Notes: generated from the letters alone by a model not told the origin. Positions 36,450 to 46,070 are shown, counted from the first letter of the stretch. The stretch: DNA of 64,000 nucleotides from JAJEFO01 sp965221845 (GCA_965221845.1 OZ244919.1:3906001-3970000), one strand, 5' to 3'. Numbers and translations are program-made.

Positions 36450-37316
36450 TCAGGCCACGTGGCGAAGGCTGGCCGCCGGAGCTGTTCCGAGGGCGCGCAC
36501 CACTTCGCGCGTCAGATGCGGCCTGTTGAGCGTGTAGAAATGAAGGTCGCCGACCCCGCCGTCCAGCAGGTCGCTGCAGAGCTCCGTGCATACCGAAATC
36601 GCAAGGAGATCGTGGCGGCCGTCGCGAATCGCGGTTTCGAAGGCGTCAGCCAGCCATTCGGGAACGTGCGCGCCGCAACGCCTCGCGAAGCCCTTCGTCC
36701 GCGTCCAGTCCTCGATCGGCAGGATGCCGGGAATGATCGGCACGTCGATGCCGGCGGCGTCGCACGCGTCACGGAAGCGGAAGAAGCTTTCCGCCTCGAA
36801 GAAGAACTGGGTGATCGCCGAGGAGGCGCCGGCGTCAACCTTGCGCTTCAGCCATTCGACATCCGCGCCCGGCGCGCGCGCATCGGGGTGCGGGTCGGGA
36901 TAGGCGCCGACGCGTATGCTGAACCTTTCCGTCTCGGCAAGCGCACGGATCAGTCCGCACGTGTCCTCGAAGCCGTCAGGATGCGGGCGGAACCTGCCGG
37001 CGCCGGCCGGCGGGTCGCCTCTCAACGCGACGATCTCCCGGACGCCGGCGGCATGGTAGGATTCGGCGACGGCCAGCGTTTCCTCGCGGGTCGCGCCGCA
37101 GCAGGTCAGGTGCGCCGCAACGGCGAGACCGAACTGCGTCCCGATCGCCTTTGCCGTCTCGAGCGTCAGGTCGCGCTTTGCGCCGCCGGCGCCGAATGTC
37201 ACGGAGACGAAGCCGGGGTCGAGGGGGGCAAGCTCGCCCAAGGCCTCCCAAAGCCGGAACGACGCCTGGATTCCCTGAGGCGGGAAGAATTCGAACGACA
37301 GGCCTGGCAGGGGCAT
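36450..37316 (-). CDS. metF: 5,10-methylenetetrahydrofolate reductase
   Basis: A 288-residue FAD enzyme making 5-methyl-THF for methionine synthesis. LSFEFFPPQG at the N-terminus carries the catalytic Glu. FVSVTFGAGG, the flavin-contacting EIVALRGDPPAG and FFFEAESFFRF follow, and VPIIPGILPI is also typical. ATG 37316 is chosen over GTG 37355 because it starts immediately before the first conserved strand. It is divergent from the metR-like gene. Confidence 0.95.
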   Translation of the reverse strand: MPLPGLSFEFFPPQGIQASFRLWEALGELAPLDPGFVSVTFGAGGAKRDLTLETAKAIGTQFGLAVAAHLTCCGATREETLAVAESYHAAGVREIVALRGDPPAGAGRFRPHPDGFEDTCGLIRALAETERFSIRVGAYPDPHPDARAPGADVEWLKRKVDAGASSAITQFFFEAESFFRFRDACDAAGIDVPIIPGILPIEDWTRTKGFARRCGAHVPEWLADAFETAIRDGRHDLLAISVCTELCSDLLDGGVGDLHFYTLNRPHLTREVVRALGTAPAASLRHVA

Positions 37317-37409
37317 AGGCGCGGGACTCCTCAGTCGGCCGGACCCTTGTGCCACGGTCGCATTCGTGAGACAATTTCATAATCTTCACGAAGATCATGA
37401 GGCGGGCAC
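37317..37409. promoter_or_regulatory. metF-metR intergenic operator region
   Basis: 93 bases between divergent genes. TGAG-ACAAT-TTCA at 37367-37379 differs by one base from the MetR consensus TGAA-N5-TTCA. Next to it is a perfect palindrome ATCTTC-AC-GAAGAT at 37382-37395. LysR-type regulators usually bind such pairs between themselves and their target. Confidence 0.65.
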
Positions 37410-38321
37410 ATGCATTTCGAGCTGCGCCATCTGCGCACGATCAAGGCGGTCCACGACGCGGGAGGGCTCGCGCGGGCCGCCGGCCAGATGAACGTGACCC
37501 AGTCCGCCCTGAGCCATCAGCTGAAGGGGCTTGAGGATCAGGCCGGAGTCGAGCTTTTCGTCCGCCGCACCAAGCCGCTCCGCCTCTCGGCCGCGGGCAT
37601 CCGGTTCCTGAAGCTTGCGGAACGCGTGCTTCCCGAGGTCGATGCGCTTGAGCAGGACTTTCGCAACCTGCGGCAGGGAAGGTCCGGAAGGCTGCACATC
37701 GCGATCGAGTGCCACGCCTGCTTCGAGTGGCTGTTCCCGGTTCTGGAGCAGTTTCGCCGGGCGTGGCCGGAAGTGGACGTGGACATTCGGCCGGGCCTGG
37801 CTTTCGATGCGCTTCCCGCGCTTCAACGCGAGGAAGTCGACGTCGTGGTTTCCTCGGATCCCGAGCGCCTTGACGGAATCGACTTTTCGGCGCTGTTCGA
37901 CTACGAGCCGGTCTTTGTCGCATCGTCGCAGCACCGGCTTGCCGGCAAGGAGTTTGTCGTCGCGGGCGACTTTGGAGACGAGACCCTGATCACCTATCCG
38001 GTGGACCGGTCCAGGCTTGACGTGTTCACGGAGCTGCTCCTGCCCGCCAAGGTGGAGCCCCGCGCGATCCGGCAAGTGGAGCTGACGGCCGTGATCCTGC
38101 TGCTCGTGGCATCGAATCGGGGCGTCGCCGTCCTTCCCGACTGGGTGCTGCGGGACGTGAGGCTTGATTCGGACTACGTGACCCGGCCCTTGACCGAGAA
38201 GGGCATAACGAGACGGCTTTATGCCGCGACGCGGGACAGCGACACCGGCCGCCCGTTCATGGCGCATCTCCTTCGCCTTGCGCGCACGGAACCGCTGAAG
38301 CCAAGGCGCATGCCGTCCTGA
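37410..38321 (+). CDS. metR: LysR-family regulator of methionine genes (MetR-like)
   Basis: 303 residues. The N-terminal winged helix-turn-helix is LRHLRTIKAVHDAGGLARAAGQMNVTQSALSHQL in two pieces. A substrate-binding domain with IECHACFEWLFPVLEQF, as in MetR, should sense homocysteine. Divergent orientation to metF and the MetR-like operator support the assignment. Confidence 0.9.
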   Translation: MHFELRHLRTIKAVHDAGGLARAAGQMNVTQSALSHQLKGLEDQAGVELFVRRTKPLRLSAAGIRFLKLAERVLPEVDALEQDFRNLRQGRSGRLHIAIECHACFEWLFPVLEQFRRAWPEVDVDIRPGLAFDALPALQREEVDVVVSSDPERLDGIDFSALFDYEPVFVASSQHRLAGKEFVVAGDFGDETLITYPVDRSRLDVFTELLLPAKVEPRAIRQVELTAVILLLVASNRGVAVLPDWVLRDVRLDSDYVTRPLTEKGITRRLYAATRDSDTGRPFMAHLLRLARTEPLKPRRMPS

Positions 38322-38339
38322 CCGTGGCGCGCCCGCGCA

Positions 38340-39265
38340 TGCGGCGCCTGTACCCGAGCGCCCCCGGCGGCCCTTCCCGGGACGCCGGCCTTGCTGGCCG
38401 TCTCGATCCATTCCGCTTCGGGACCGCTGTCCCGGAGGATTCCGTCGCCCGCCCGAATGCAGGGCTTGCGGTCCTTCGGCACGGCAGTGCGCAACGCGAT
38501 GCACATGTCCATGCCGCCGGCGCCGAAGCAGCCGGCCCCGCCGCCGCAGAACCCGCGCTTCGGGTTCGAGCTCATCGACGATCTCCATCGCCCGCACCTT
38601 CGGCGCGCCGGAAAGCGTGCCGGCGGGAGGTCCTGCAAGCAGGGCGGAAAGCGCATCGTGCTCCTCCGAAAGCTCGCCGACGACATTGGACACGATGCGC
38701 ATGACGCGGCTGTAGCGCTGATCACGAATTCCTCGGCTGGCCGCACGGTGCCGGTCCTTGCGACGCGGCCGACGTCGCCGCGGCCCGGGCCGAGCAGCAC
38801 GAGGCGCTTGGCCGGCACCTTTTCGTCGGTCAGGGGCTCGGCTTCCGGCGCACGGTCCTCGTCCGGGGTCTTTCCGCGCGCCCTGGTGCCGGCGATCGGC
38901 GAAATGTGACTTCGCCGCCGAAGGCGCAAGCCAGGATTTCGGGCGACGCGCCGGTGACCTGGAAGTCGCCGCAGTCGAAACGGAGCATGAACGGCGAAGC
39001 GCTGGTCCGCCGCAGCGCGTTGCAAAGGGAGAATGGCGGCAAGTCGAACGGCACGGTCCGTCTCTGGGAAGTCACAGCCTGGAAGACGTCGCCGGGGGCG
39101 ATGCAGTCGCGCGCCTTCTCGACCGCCGCCAGGCAGTCCTTCCCGGAGAGGTCCGAGACCGGATCCGGCGTGTCCGCCTCGTCTGCGAAGTCGCGGTTCG
39201 AGGGGGGGGGCAGGGGCTGGTCAAGACCGCGGATGGCATCCATGACGCGCCTTGCTGCCAGTTCG
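38340..39265 (-). pseudogene. trpE: Anthranilate synthase component I (trpE) pseudogene
   Basis: Chorismate-binding-domain homology, read on the minus strand, switches frames. DCIAPGDVFQAV, PFMLRFDCGDFQVTGASPEILA and FGGEVTF come first, then ISPIAGTRARGKTPDEDR, GRGDVGRVARTGTVRP, MRIVSNVVGELSEEHDALSALLAG, GTLSGAPKVRAMEIVDELEP, and FGAGGMDMCIALRTAVPKD. At least four frame changes occur. The N-terminal third of TrpE is missing beyond 39265. Tryptophan synthesis is lost unless another trpE exists. ppiD next to trpE is the usual order in relatives, so this is the native locus. Confidence 0.9.
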
Positions 39266-39475
39266 GATGCGGCGCGCGGGGGAAGGCCTGACGCCGCCCA
39301 TGCCGGCGAGAGGCAGTGTCTCAGTTTGAAATGTCCTTAGCAGGCTTTTGTCGACGGGGTTGCGGCGCATCCACGAATACGCTCCCGGTGCGGTGTCAGC
39401 ATCCGGAAGACGGGCGGCGGTCCGCGACGACAGGGACGGTCCGGATGCCGCCAAACCCGTGTCCGGCAAGGGCCG

Positions 39476-40052
39476 CTACCGGCATCCCCAACGGTTCAGG
39501 AGATCGGTGTTGTCCTGTGGTGAGCTGAACAGGGGCAGGACGGCCTTGCGCCCGCACCAGCAGCTGCGGACATCCTGAAGGGTCAAGGGGCTGATCGAGA
39601 AGCACCCGCTGCTCCGGCCCTGAGTTCCAGGGGCGACAGTCATGGTGGAGGTGCAGGTGCCGCCGGTCATGAAGCAGTGTCGGGCAAACACCTGGTCCGG
39701 GACACTCGAGACCGGTTTGCCGTCTGCATCTTGTGCCTGAACAACAGCTTCCACATAATAAAGAGTCTTCGCTGACAAGCCAGTTTCGGTCCGGCAGATC
39801 GATGCGGCGGCTCTCGCCGCCGATCCCTCTCAGCGACGCCAGCGGATCCTCCTCCTCCTCGAACGTGTCCGGGTCGTCATGGAGGTGCCGGCGTGCCCTG
39901 GCCACGCGCCCGTGGCACTCCCACACGAGATCCGTCCTCATTTCGATGATCGAGCAGCGCCCGCGCACTTCGCAGCCGGTCACGCTCTCGGGGAGGGACG
40001 AACGGGCCTGCGCGCCCGCAAGCCGCATCATCAGCGCGACCGGCGCGTCCAT
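39476..40052 (-). pseudogene. Unknown gene, apparently broken by one frameshift
   Basis: The first half runs from ATG 40052 (DAPVALMMRLAGAQARSS, GRCSIIEMRTDLVWECHGRV, ending RRIDLPDR). Near 39785 a second frame takes over (LSAKTLYYVEAVVQAQDADG, QVFARHCFMTGGTCTSTM, stop at 39476). Both halves look protein-like, and the combined product would be about 190 residues with eight or more Cys. I do not recognise it. It lies between ppiD and the trpE pseudogene in the same direction. A separate 100-residue gene starting at 39778 is the alternative. Confidence 0.4.
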
Positions 40053-40142
40053 GTCCGCGCCGGGCAGCCTGCAGACCGTCTGGCTTTCCCCGCTCTCGTC
40101 AGGCCGCCTTGAGGGCGTCGAAAGGCGGTTTCCGGCGGCGTG

Positions 40143-41984
40143 TCAGCGCAATTGCGCATGGACGGCATTGAGCGCCGCCTGGTCCACTTCGACTTCGGCC
40201 TGCTCGACCAGGGCCCGAACGTAGGCGTCCAGCATGCCGCTGGACATTCCCGCCGCGATCCAGGAGGCAAGCTGATCGCGTTCCTCCGCTGCGTCGGGCG
40301 CCTCGATGTCGGGTTTCGAGATCCTGTCCAGCCGCATCAGCCAGGCGCTGCCGTCGAAGGGCAGGACCCGAACCTCGCCTGGCTCCATCTCGAAGAGGGC
40401 CCCGATGAAGTCCGGCGGCGTGCCTTCGATGAATCCGTTGCGCAAGATGTCCTGGTCCGACTCGAGATCCAGCTCCTGCGCGGCGATTTCCCGACCTGCG
40501 CGCAGCTGTTCCGCAACAGCCTCGGCACGGGCCGTCAGCGCCTCCTCGGTGCGGTCGCGGACAAACGCGTCAACGACCTCTTCGCGGACGTCGTCCAGCG
40601 GGCGAAGCTCCGGTTCGCGGACCTCCTCCACCGTCATTGCGAATATGCCGCCATCCTCCAGTTCGACAACTTCGGGGAACATGTCCGTTCCGGCTTCCGC
40701 CGCCGCCGCGCGAAATTCCGCGTAGGCGGCAATTCCGTCAAAGACGTCTTCGTTCCACTCGATCCGGCTTGCTTCCATGCTGGTCCGCTCCGCCAGCATG
40801 GCCATGTCCGCCCCGCCGGCGAGGAGATCCTCGACCTCCGGCAGCAGCTCAAGGATCTGCCGCCGCGCCCGATCGAGCGCCGCCTCCTGCCGAAGCCCTT
40901 CCGCGGCGTCCTCAAAGGCGGTTTCCCTGCTGGCGAGGATTCCGTTCATCCGGTACAGGGCCGGGCCCAGGTCGGACGGAAGCGGGCCCACGACACCAGG
41001 CTCCTCCAGCGCGAATATTTCGGCGGCGGCTGCCCCGAGCTCCTCCTCGGCGACATCGCCGAGATCGACATCCGAGAGGTCAAGACCCCGCTCCGCGACG
41101 AGAGCGTCAAAGGTGACCTGGCTGCTGTCGATGCGGGCCATGGCAGACGCCGCTTGCGTTTCGCTCGTGAACACGAGGCGCTCGACGAGACGCCTCTCGG
41201 GCTGCACGAACTCGTCCATGCGGGAATCGTAGAGCGCGCGCAGCTGCTCGTCGTCGACGTCGACTTGCAGGGCCAGGTCGTCGGGGGTCAGCAATGCGTA
41301 GCGGATCGCCTTCGTCTCGGGTCGCATGAAGGGATCGGGATTCTCCCTGTGGTACGCGGCAAGCTCGCTTTCGTCCGGGGGCCGGACGGGTTCCTTCAGG
41401 TCCTCGGCAGTCAGCCGGGCCCATGTCGCGTCACGTGCCTCGCGCTCGTGGATGAACAGCGTGTCGACCAGAATGTCGGGCGCGCGGACGCCGGCAAGAA
41501 CGGCGTTTTGCAGCAGTTCCTTGGCGACGTCGCTCCTGATCTCCGTCTCGAATTCGCTTGCCTTCAATCCGGCCCGTTCGAGCGTGAACTCGTAGACCTC
41601 CCGGTCGAATTCGCCGGAGGCGTCGTGAAACTCGGACAATGACCTGACGCGGTCGCCCACGGTCTCGTCGCCGGCCGAGATCCCCAGCCTCGCGGCCTCG
41701 TCTTCGACGGCGGCCGAATTGACAAGCTGGGCGAGCACGGCGCGGTCCATGCCGAGACTGCGGGCGTCCTGGATCGTCAGCGGCTGTCCGGTCCGGCTCT
41801 CCAGCGCCCGCATCTGCCGTGAAAAGGCGCGCGCGTAGTCGTCGATGTCGACCTCGGCTTCGCCGACAGAGGCCACGGAACCTGTCGATCCCCCGAAGTT
41901 CGTCACGCCGAATCCGCCGAGCCCGAGGATGAGCAGGGCCATGATGACGAACGTGCCGGTGCTCTTCGCCTTGTTCTTCGCCAT
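40143..41984 (-). CDS. ppiD: Periplasmic folding chaperone/peptidyl-prolyl isomerase PpiD
   Basis: 613 residues. A single N-terminal membrane anchor (TGTFVIMALLILGLGGFG) is followed by a SurA-like chaperone segment (FSRQMRALESRTGQPLTIQDARSLG in parts, MDRAVLAQLVNSAAV). A parvulin-like region and a long acidic helical C-terminus complete it. PpiD helps outer-membrane and periplasmic proteins as they leave the Sec translocon. The start at 41984 is supported by GGAGG upstream; earlier in-frame codons lack homology. Confidence 0.9.
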   Translation of the reverse strand: MAKNKAKSTGTFVIMALLILGLGGFGVTNFGGSTGSVASVGEAEVDIDDYARAFSRQMRALESRTGQPLTIQDARSLGMDRAVLAQLVNSAAVEDEAARLGISAGDETVGDRVRSLSEFHDASGEFDREVYEFTLERAGLKASEFETEIRSDVAKELLQNAVLAGVRAPDILVDTLFIHEREARDATWARLTAEDLKEPVRPPDESELAAYHRENPDPFMRPETKAIRYALLTPDDLALQVDVDDEQLRALYDSRMDEFVQPERRLVERLVFTSETQAASAMARIDSSQVTFDALVAERGLDLSDVDLGDVAEEELGAAAAEIFALEEPGVVGPLPSDLGPALYRMNGILASRETAFEDAAEGLRQEAALDRARRQILELLPEVEDLLAGGADMAMLAERTSMEASRIEWNEDVFDGIAAYAEFRAAAAEAGTDMFPEVVELEDGGIFAMTVEEVREPELRPLDDVREEVVDAFVRDRTEEALTARAEAVAEQLRAGREIAAQELDLESDQDILRNGFIEGTPPDFIGALFEMEPGEVRVLPFDGSAWLMRLDRISKPDIEAPDAAEERDQLASWIAAGMSSGMLDAYVRALVEQAEVEVDQAALNAVHAQLR

Positions 41985-42402
41985 GCGGCCCTGCCTCCGG
42001 TCTCGCGTCGCGACCTCTAGCCGAGGCTCGGGTTCGGGGCAAGTGCCGTCCATGGGCCGGGGCGCGATTCTCGCATGGTTCGGAAGGCTCATCCCGGAAA
42101 CGGGCATTTCCTGGCTGGCTGACCCGGACATGGCGCCGTTCTCCGGCATGATGAAGGTGTCGATCCACAACATGCAGGGGGTCGGCCCCATGTCCGCGAG
42201 AGAGTGCGCATCAGAGGCCTGGCATGGATTCCAGGGGGGGGGGGGGGGGGGACTTTTCCCGTTCCCGGGCGGGGATGTCGGCCCGCCGGGCGTCCGGCCG
42301 AAAGCGAATCAGGCGCCGCGACGGATCTCGAGCGGCCTGCCGTGATGCCGGCGGGCCCCGCCACCGCATCGCGTCCCTGCCGGTGCCCGGCGACGCCGGC
42401 TC
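41985..42402. other. Upstream region of ppiD with 18-G tract
   Basis: About 420 bases. The ppiD promoter should lie in the first part. A run of 18 G (42234-42251) separates this from the mobile-element region to the right. tpiA, often upstream of ppiD in relatives, is not present. Confidence 0.45.
42234..42251 (+). repeat. Homopolymer run of 18 G
   Basis: Uninterrupted G tract at the border of backbone and mobile DNA. Exact length is uncertain because such runs are difficult to sequence. Confidence 0.85.
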
Positions 42403-42405
42403 GCT

Positions 42406-43247
42406 TCAGGCGCCGCAGGACCGGCGTCGCGCGAGCGGTCGGGCGTCTGCCGCGTCCGGAACACCATGGCAAGGGCCGGCGTCGACCGGCCTGCCTGGAC
42501 GACCGCCCGCTTCTGCCGGCACCCGGGCGCGGGCCGCCGGACGCACGTGCCCGGGGCCGCCGTCGTCGCCGAACGCCAGCCGCAGCATGGCGTGGAGCTC
42601 CTCCGACCGCCCCTCGCCCTCCAGGGCGGCGAACCGTTGCCTGCACAGAGACTGGACGCCCGCCCGGAGGATCCACAGCTCGGGATGCTCCGGCATGGCC
42701 GGGTCCGGCCTGGCCCGCGTCCAGCCGCGGATCCCCTCGTACATGCGGCGCTGCTCCTGCGGCGTGAGCGCCTGCGCCGCCCGCGGCCGCGCGGCGGGCG
42801 CGGGGTCCTCGGTCAGGCACCGCCGCACGACGTGGCGGCCGGTCCCCTCGCCGGCCGCCGCGCGCCTCCCGGGCGCCGCCCCGGATCCCGCCTTGCCGCG
42901 AACCTGCGCCAGTCCGGATCCAGCGAGTGGCCCAGGAAGTTCATGGCCCGGCCGATCGTCGTCCCCGTGCCCTTGATGAACGGCGCCTGCGTCAGGGGCC
43001 CGCAGCCCGCCACGCTGCGCTCCAGGATCTCCAGCTGCCGGCGCTGCTCGGCGCCCGTCAGCGCCATCGGGCAGCCCGCCTCCGGGTGCGGCGGGCCGTC
43101 CGGCGCCGTGCCGTCCAGCACGCGCGACAGGATGTACGAGGAGACGTCCATGCCCGCTGCCCGGGCCTTCGCCCCGATGGCCCGCCACTCCGACGGCCGG
43201 CAGGTCACGCAGCGCTGCCGCCGGGTCCGGACCGCCCGCCCGCTCAT
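42406..43247 (-). pseudogene. Ribbon-helix-helix mobilisation-like protein, frameshifted
   Basis: From ATG 43247 the product starts VRTRRQRCVTCRPSEWRAIG and KARAAGMDVSSYILSRVL, a ribbon-helix-helix like those of plasmid mobilisation (MobC-type) or antitoxin proteins. It continues with LTGAEQRRQLEILERSVAG to a stop at 42813. A second frame down to 42406 carries a similar block (LTPQEQRRMYEGIRGW, RAGVQSLCRQRFAALEGEGR), so the original protein was probably longer. The assignment to mobilisation is tentative. Confidence 0.45.
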
Positions 43248-43485
43248 GCCTCCCCCAGGGCCAGCTCCGCGTCGAGCCACGCGCCCTCCCGGGCGAGGAT
43301 CTCCTCCCAGAACGCCTGCGCCCCGGCGTCGGCCAGCCGCCGCTCCTCCACCCGGGCCAGCGCCAGCGCCGCCAGCGCCACGCGCCGCCGGACCTCCGGC
43401 GGAAGCCCGGCAGGCGCCTCCGGCGCGGGGTCCCGGACCTCCAGCGCGCGCTTCACGAGGAAGCGGGAGACCGGCATGCCGGCTC
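43244..43485 (-). pseudogene. Second ribbon-helix-helix mobilisation-like gene, 3' part
   Basis: It reads AGMPVSRFLVKRALEV and then a helical tail (VALAALALARVEERRLADAG, FWEEILAREGAWLDAELALG). Its stop overlaps the next gene's start (ATGA), so they formed an operon. Its 5' part is lost at about 43485, exactly where IS110 relic 3 begins on the other strand. Confidence 0.45.
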
Positions 43486-44414
43486 GCGGGCGAGGATCCG
43501 GAGGTCGTGGTCCGCGGCCCGGCGAGCCTTGAGGCGGTCCGGCGGAGGAGGAAGGCGAAGACGGACCGGATCGACGCGCGGAGGACGGTGCGGGCGCTCC
43601 GGGCCCGGGACGGGGGCGACCGGGACGCGATGTCGCCGGTGCGGGTGCCGACGGTCGCCGAGGAGGACGCGAAGCGGCCCGTCCGCCGGCGCGAGCGGCT
43701 CGTGCGGGAGCGGCTGCGGCTGGCAAGCGCGGTCGCGGGGCCGCTCCGGCTGCACGGCGTGCCGCCCGGCGATCCGGCGCGGAAGGGGTGTCGGGCGCGC
43801 CTCGAGGGGATGCGGACCGGCTGCGGCGCGGGGCTGCCGCCGGGGGTGCGGGCGGAGATCGCGGGCATCCCCGGCCGCCTGGAGCCGGTCGTGGCCGAGC
43901 TGCGGACGGTGGCGGCCGAGAAGGCCGCCGTGCTCCGGTCGGCGCGGGAGGCGCGTGACGGCCCCGCGGAGGACGGCGTGACGGGGGCGATGCCGGCAGC
44001 GGTTCCGGCGCACGCCCGCCGCGCCGCGGTGCCGGTCCGGACGGGGGGATCGGCCCGAACGACGCGCTGCTGCCGGGGGCCGGGCCCCTCTGCCGCGACT
44101 TCCGCAACCGGCGCGAGCGGGCGGGCATGGCCGGTCTGGCGCCGGGGGCGAGCGGCGCCGTCGACCGCGACCAGGGCACCGGCAAGGCCGGCAGCCCGAT
44201 GCTGCGCAGGCATCCGGTGCAGATGGCCTGGCGCTGGCTGCGGCACCGGCCCGGCAGCGCGCTTTCGAAGTGGTTCGAGGGCCATGCCGTCGCCCGGGAC
44301 GGACGCGCGCGCAAGCGCGGGATCGTGGCGCTGGCCAGGAAGCTTCCGGTGGCCCTGTGGCGGTTCGCCACGACCGGGCTGGCGCCCGAGGGCGCGGTCC
44401 TGTCGCGGGCCTGA
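43486..44414 (+). pseudogene. IS110-family transposase relic (copy 3), 5'-truncated
   Basis: The homology starts inside the DEDD domain: EVVVRGPASLEAVRRRRKAKTDRIDARRTVRAL in parts, then VRVPTVAEEDAKRPVRRRERLV and LRLHGVPPGDP. After about 44000 the frame changes and the C-terminal domain appears: DQGTGKAGSPMLRRHPVQMAW, LRHRPGSALSKWFEGH, RKRGIVALARKLPVALWRFA, stop at 44414. The N-terminal 100 or so residues are missing. It belongs to yet another IS110 subgroup. Confidence 0.82.
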
Positions 44415-45132
44415 GCCCGGATCGGGCCGGGAAGAGGCAACGGAAGCGAAGGGACGGAGGAGACCGAACGCCCGGGCGGCCCGACGGGGCCCTCCGGGGA
44501 TCCCGGGCAGGGCGTGTGACCGTGCCGGTCCCTGGTTCGCCGCATCCCGCGGCACCGTCCACGCAGACGGGTCCCGCCCCCCGGAACGCCGCGACAGCCC
44601 GAACGGGCATTGGGGTCACGGACCGGCGTGCGCCGGGAACCGAACCGGATGAGAGGAGGGCGGCGCGGAGGATGCGCCGCCGCGGAAGCGGTGTTCGGCG
44701 CGGAACGTCCCCGAGGGAACCGCGGAAAACGCGCGGACGGGCGGAGCAACCGGGCCGGACAGGGAGACGCGCCATGATGTGACTGACGCAGGAAAAAGCG
44801 CTTGACGGGGAGGGCTCATGAGAGGACCGGACGGACGCACGCCCGCGCAAGGCGCTGGGCTACCTCACCCGTCCGAGGCCTTCCACCGGGCGCAGCCGCC
44901 CTGAGGGGGCCTTCCGGGGCCGCCAGGGGCGGCTCCGAGGGGAGATGCGCGCTGTCCGCGGCCTGCCGTCCTCCGGTCGGGCCAATCCCTCCCTGCGTCC
45001 GGCGGGCCGCGGACAGCGCCCGGCAGGGCTTGCACCGCCCCGGAAGACTGGCTACGCCTCCCGGTGAAGGGACCGCCGCCGCTCGGGCTTCGCCCCTCGC
45101 TGGCTGATGTTGCACTTCAGAGTGGAAGCGGC
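44415..45132. other. Non-coding region with 15-bp inverted repeat
   Basis: About 720 GC-rich bases without a gene. GCGCTGTCCGCGGCC at 44949-44963 is perfectly repeated in inverted form at 45005-45019, 41 bases apart. It may be an element end, a replication or transfer site of a lost plasmid-like element, or a structured RNA end; nothing decides. Confidence 0.45.
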
Positions 45133-46070
45133 GTATCAATATATTAAGAGATTCCAGCCTCTTGGCCCCGCGCCACCCGCCGCATCAGGAACCGGCACGC
45201 CGCGAGCTGCGCCCAGGCCAGCGAACTCTCCAGCGTCCGCTCGAAGTCCTTCGCCAGACGCCGGCACCGCGACATCCACGCGAAGGTCCGCTCCACCACC
45301 CAGCGGCGGTACAGGACCGTGAAGCCCCTTGTTTCCCTGGGCCGCTGGACGATCTCGACGATCGACCCCAGGCCGTGCTCCGCCAGCGCGGCCTCGAGCT
45401 TCGGACCCGCGTAGCCGCCGTCCGCCCACAGCTTCGTCACCTGCGGCGCCTTCTCCAGCATCGCCAGGATGACGGCCGGCGCCCCGTCCCGGTCCTGCAC
45501 GTCCGCCCCCGTAGCACGCGCACCGCGATCGGGAACCCCTCGACGTCCACCGTCAGGTGCCGCTTCCTGCCCTTGACCTTCTTGCCCGCGTCGCAACCCG
45601 CCGGCCCGCCCGCCTCCGTCGTCTTCACCGACTGGCTGTCGATCGCGGCCGCCGTCGGCTGCGCCTCGCGCCCCGCCTGCGCGCGGCCCAGCGTGCGCAG
45701 CGCGTCCAGCATCCGTTCCAGGACGCCGTTGTCGCGCCACGCGCAGGAGTGGTTCTGGACGGTCGCAGAGGGCGGAAAGCACTTGGGAATCGCCCGCCAC
45801 TGGCATCCCGTGGCCAGCATGTACTGGATCGCGTCGGACGTCTCGCGCAGGTCGGTCGTCCGGCGGCGGCCAAGCTTCGCCGGGGCCGGAAGCAGCGGCT
45901 CGACCAGAAGCCATTCCTCGTCGGTCAGGTCGGTTTCATGTCGCTCCGACTTGCGGTCATGCTCTTCGCGGGTGGTCTCATCCCAGGCCATTGTGTCCTC
46001 CTTGTCTGGTTTGCCTCTGACAGGGATTTGCCACATCTGGGGGAGGCCATCCACATTTTAGGTCAAGCTC
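45133..46070 (-). mobile_element. IS5-family insertion sequence copy A, one end deleted
   Basis: The intact end is at 46070 (minus-strand GAGCTTGACCTAAAATGTGG). The other end stops matching copy B at about 45132, just behind the transposase stop, so its terminal repeat and the flanking DNA were deleted. The right flank TAA follows at 46071. The deletion removed the 5' part of hsdS and probably hsdM. Confidence 0.85.
45144..45991 (-). CDS. IS5-family transposase (copy A), two overlapping frames
   Basis: Frame 1 from ATG 45991 has DLTDEEWLLVEPLLPAP, LATGCQWRAIPKCFPP, the first catalytic Asp in AAIDSQSVKTTEAGG and KKVKGRKRHLTVDVEG. At about 45515 homology moves to the -1 frame: ADVQDRDGAPAVILAML, the second Asp in LWADGGYAG, and the Glu in RRWVVERTFAWMSRC, to the stop at 45144. 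The change sits at a run of five G, and copy B changes frame at the same site. A programmed -1 frameshift, as known in some IS5 members, or an inherited defect are both possible. Confidence 0.8.
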
